From Opitutia bacterium (GTDB taxonomy: Bacteria > Verrucomicrobiota > Verrucomicrobiia > Opitutales > Coraliomargaritaceae), in contig DOCS01000098.1 of assembly GCA_003503355.1 (NCBI GenBank), positions 9,128 through 15,752 on the forward strand: 6,625 nucleotides of DNA. Reading direction: 5' to 3'. The notes below the pieces were generated by a model. The model saw only the letters and a program-made list of their open reading frames with translations, did not search any database and was not told the DNA's origin. Below, piece after piece: positions 5,652 through 6,625 of this stretch; position 1 is the stretch's first letter; each line of letters opens with the position of its first letter. A program made the position numbers and the translations under genes.

Positions 5652-6625
5652 ATGAAAAAAGATCCTATTCGCGTCGCAGTTACTGGTGCAGCTGGTAACA
5701 TTGGTTATGCATTGCTGTTCCGCATCGCTTCAGGTGCTATGTTTGGCCCCGATCAGCCGGTTGCGCTGAACCTGGTCGAAATTGAGCCTGGTATGTCAGC
5801 CCTCAAGGGTGTTGCCATGGAACTCGATGACTGTGCGTTTCCTCTGCTCACTGAGATTGTTCAAACATGCGACTTGAGCGTAGGTTTTAAGGACATCGAC
5901 TGGGCGTTGTTGGTTGGTTCGGTTCCCCGTAAACAGGGAATGGAACGTGCTGACTTGCTCGGCATCAATGGCAAGGTCTTCGTCGGCCAAGGCAAAGCGA
6001 TCAATGATAACGCTAAGCCAAGTGTGCGCGTTGTCGTGGTTGGCAATCCTTGTAACACAAACTGCCTCATCGCGATGAAGAGCGCTCCGAATATTCCAAA
6101 CGAGCAATTCTTCGCCATGACACGTTTGGATGAGAACCGTGCCAAGACACAGCTCGCTCAAAAAGCCGGCGTACCTGTCCAAGATGTCTCCGAGCTTTGC
6201 GTTTGGGGCAATCACAGCCCAACGATGTTCCCAGACTTCTACAACACCAAGATCGGTCGCTCAAAGGCAACTGATGTGATTGACGAAGCATGGCTGAAAA
6301 ACACATTTGTACCAACAGTTGGTCAGCGTGGTAAAGCGATCATCGATGCGCGTGGTGCGTCGTCAGCAGCTTCCGCAGCGAATGCAGTGGTCGACACCGT
6401 TCGCGATCTGTGCACTCCGACACGCGGCGATTTTCACAGTGTCTGTGTGATCTCCAGTGGAGAGTACGGTACACCGGCTGGTCTGATTACTTCGCTGCCG
6501 ATCAAGGTGGATGCAATCGGCAAATGGCGCGTGGTGGAAGGCCTCAAGCTGACCGAATACGCGACACAGCAGATTGCCGCTTCGAATCAGGAGTTGCTCG
6601 ACGAGCGTGAGATGGCCTTTGGTCA
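5652..6625 (+). CDS. mdh: Malate dehydrogenase family (lactate/malate dehydrogenase), 3' end outside window
   Basis: The frame is open from ATG 5652 to the right edge: 324 codons of an expected roughly 328, so only the last few residues, or a C-terminal extension, are missing. It has the Rossmann motif GAAGNIG (12-18), VPRKQGMER with Arg93 and Arg99, GNPCNTN (131-137), RLDENR with Asp160 and Arg163, WGNHS with the catalytic His188, and GEYGTPAGL. This is the type-2 NAD-dependent malate dehydrogenase pattern; Arg93 is at the position that is Arg in MDH and Gln in LDH, favouring malate/oxaloacetate. PVM operons often end with a gene annotated lactate/malate dehydrogenase, proposed to recycle NAD(H). 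There is no N-terminal encapsulation peptide, so it may act in the cytosol. It follows the aldolase by 25 bases without a good Shine-Dalgarno. Confidence 0.93.
   Translation, partial: MKKDPIRVAVTGAAGNIGYALLFRIASGAMFGPDQPVALNLVEIEPGMSALKGVAMELDDCAFPLLTEIVQTCDLSVGFKDIDWALLVGSVPRKQGMERADLLGINGKVFVGQGKAINDNAKPSVRVVVVGNPCNTNCLIAMKSAPNIPNEQFFAMTRLDENRAKTQLAQKAGVPVQDVSELCVWGNHSPTMFPDFYNTKIGRSKATDVIDEAWLKNTFVPTVGQRGKAIIDARGASSAASAANAVVDTVRDLCTPTRGDFHSVCVISSGEYGTPAGLITSLPIKVDAIGKWRVVEGLKLTEYATQQIAASNQELLDEREMAFG

Noticed and set aside
4766..5701. Long antisense open frame (311 codons) opposite the aldolase gene
   Set aside because: The sense frame holds all aldolase catalytic residues; the antisense product is low in recognisable motifs and overlaps two real genes.
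6410..6610. Small plus-strand open frame in the MDH-family gene
   Set aside because: It lies wholly inside the better supported dehydrogenase frame.

Overview
This window is an internal piece of one plus-strand operon for a bacterial microcompartment (BMC). Its gene order and content match the Planctomycetes-Verrucomicrobia-type (PVM) BMC, which degrades L-fucose and L-rhamnose through L-lactaldehyde. The host is probably a member of Verrucomicrobiota, less likely Planctomycetota. This is inferred from the operon type, mid-GC coding sequence, AT-rich leaders and frequent absence of Shine-Dalgarno motifs; no rRNA or other taxonomic marker is present.

Layout from left to right: the 3' part of a first hexameric shell protein gene (BMC-H; 1-200); a complete second BMC-H (224-502); an acetate-kinase-family acyl kinase (588-1772); a third BMC-H (1821-2126); a pentameric vertex protein (BMC-P; 2132-2446); a CoA-acylating aldehyde dehydrogenase with an N-terminal encapsulation peptide (2468-3910); two more BMC-P genes (3917-4171 and 4175-4477); a class II sugar-phosphate aldolase with extra N- and C-terminal segments (4526-5626); and a malate-dehydrogenase-family gene cut by the right edge (5652 to the end). 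Intergenic gaps run from 3 to 85 bases. No stretch above 300 bases lacks a gene, and no RNA gene, mobile element, CRISPR array or clear rho-independent terminator was seen.

Working model from knowledge of the family: the aldolase splits L-fuculose-1-phosphate or L-rhamnulose-1-phosphate into DHAP and toxic L-lactaldehyde. The aldehyde dehydrogenase converts lactaldehyde to lactyl-CoA inside the shell. A phosphotransacylase, not seen here, would make lactyl-phosphate. The kinase would then yield lactate and ATP. The MDH-family enzyme may handle NAD(H) balance or downstream carbon flow. The three BMC-H and three BMC-P proteins build the shell.

The system class is already described. The points that deserve a second look are an acyl kinase with several replaced active-site residues, including one that should enlarge the acyl pocket; an aldolase with an EutT/EutQ-like N-terminal segment and a four-cysteine cluster before its encapsulation helix; and three BMC-H paralogues with three different predicted pores.
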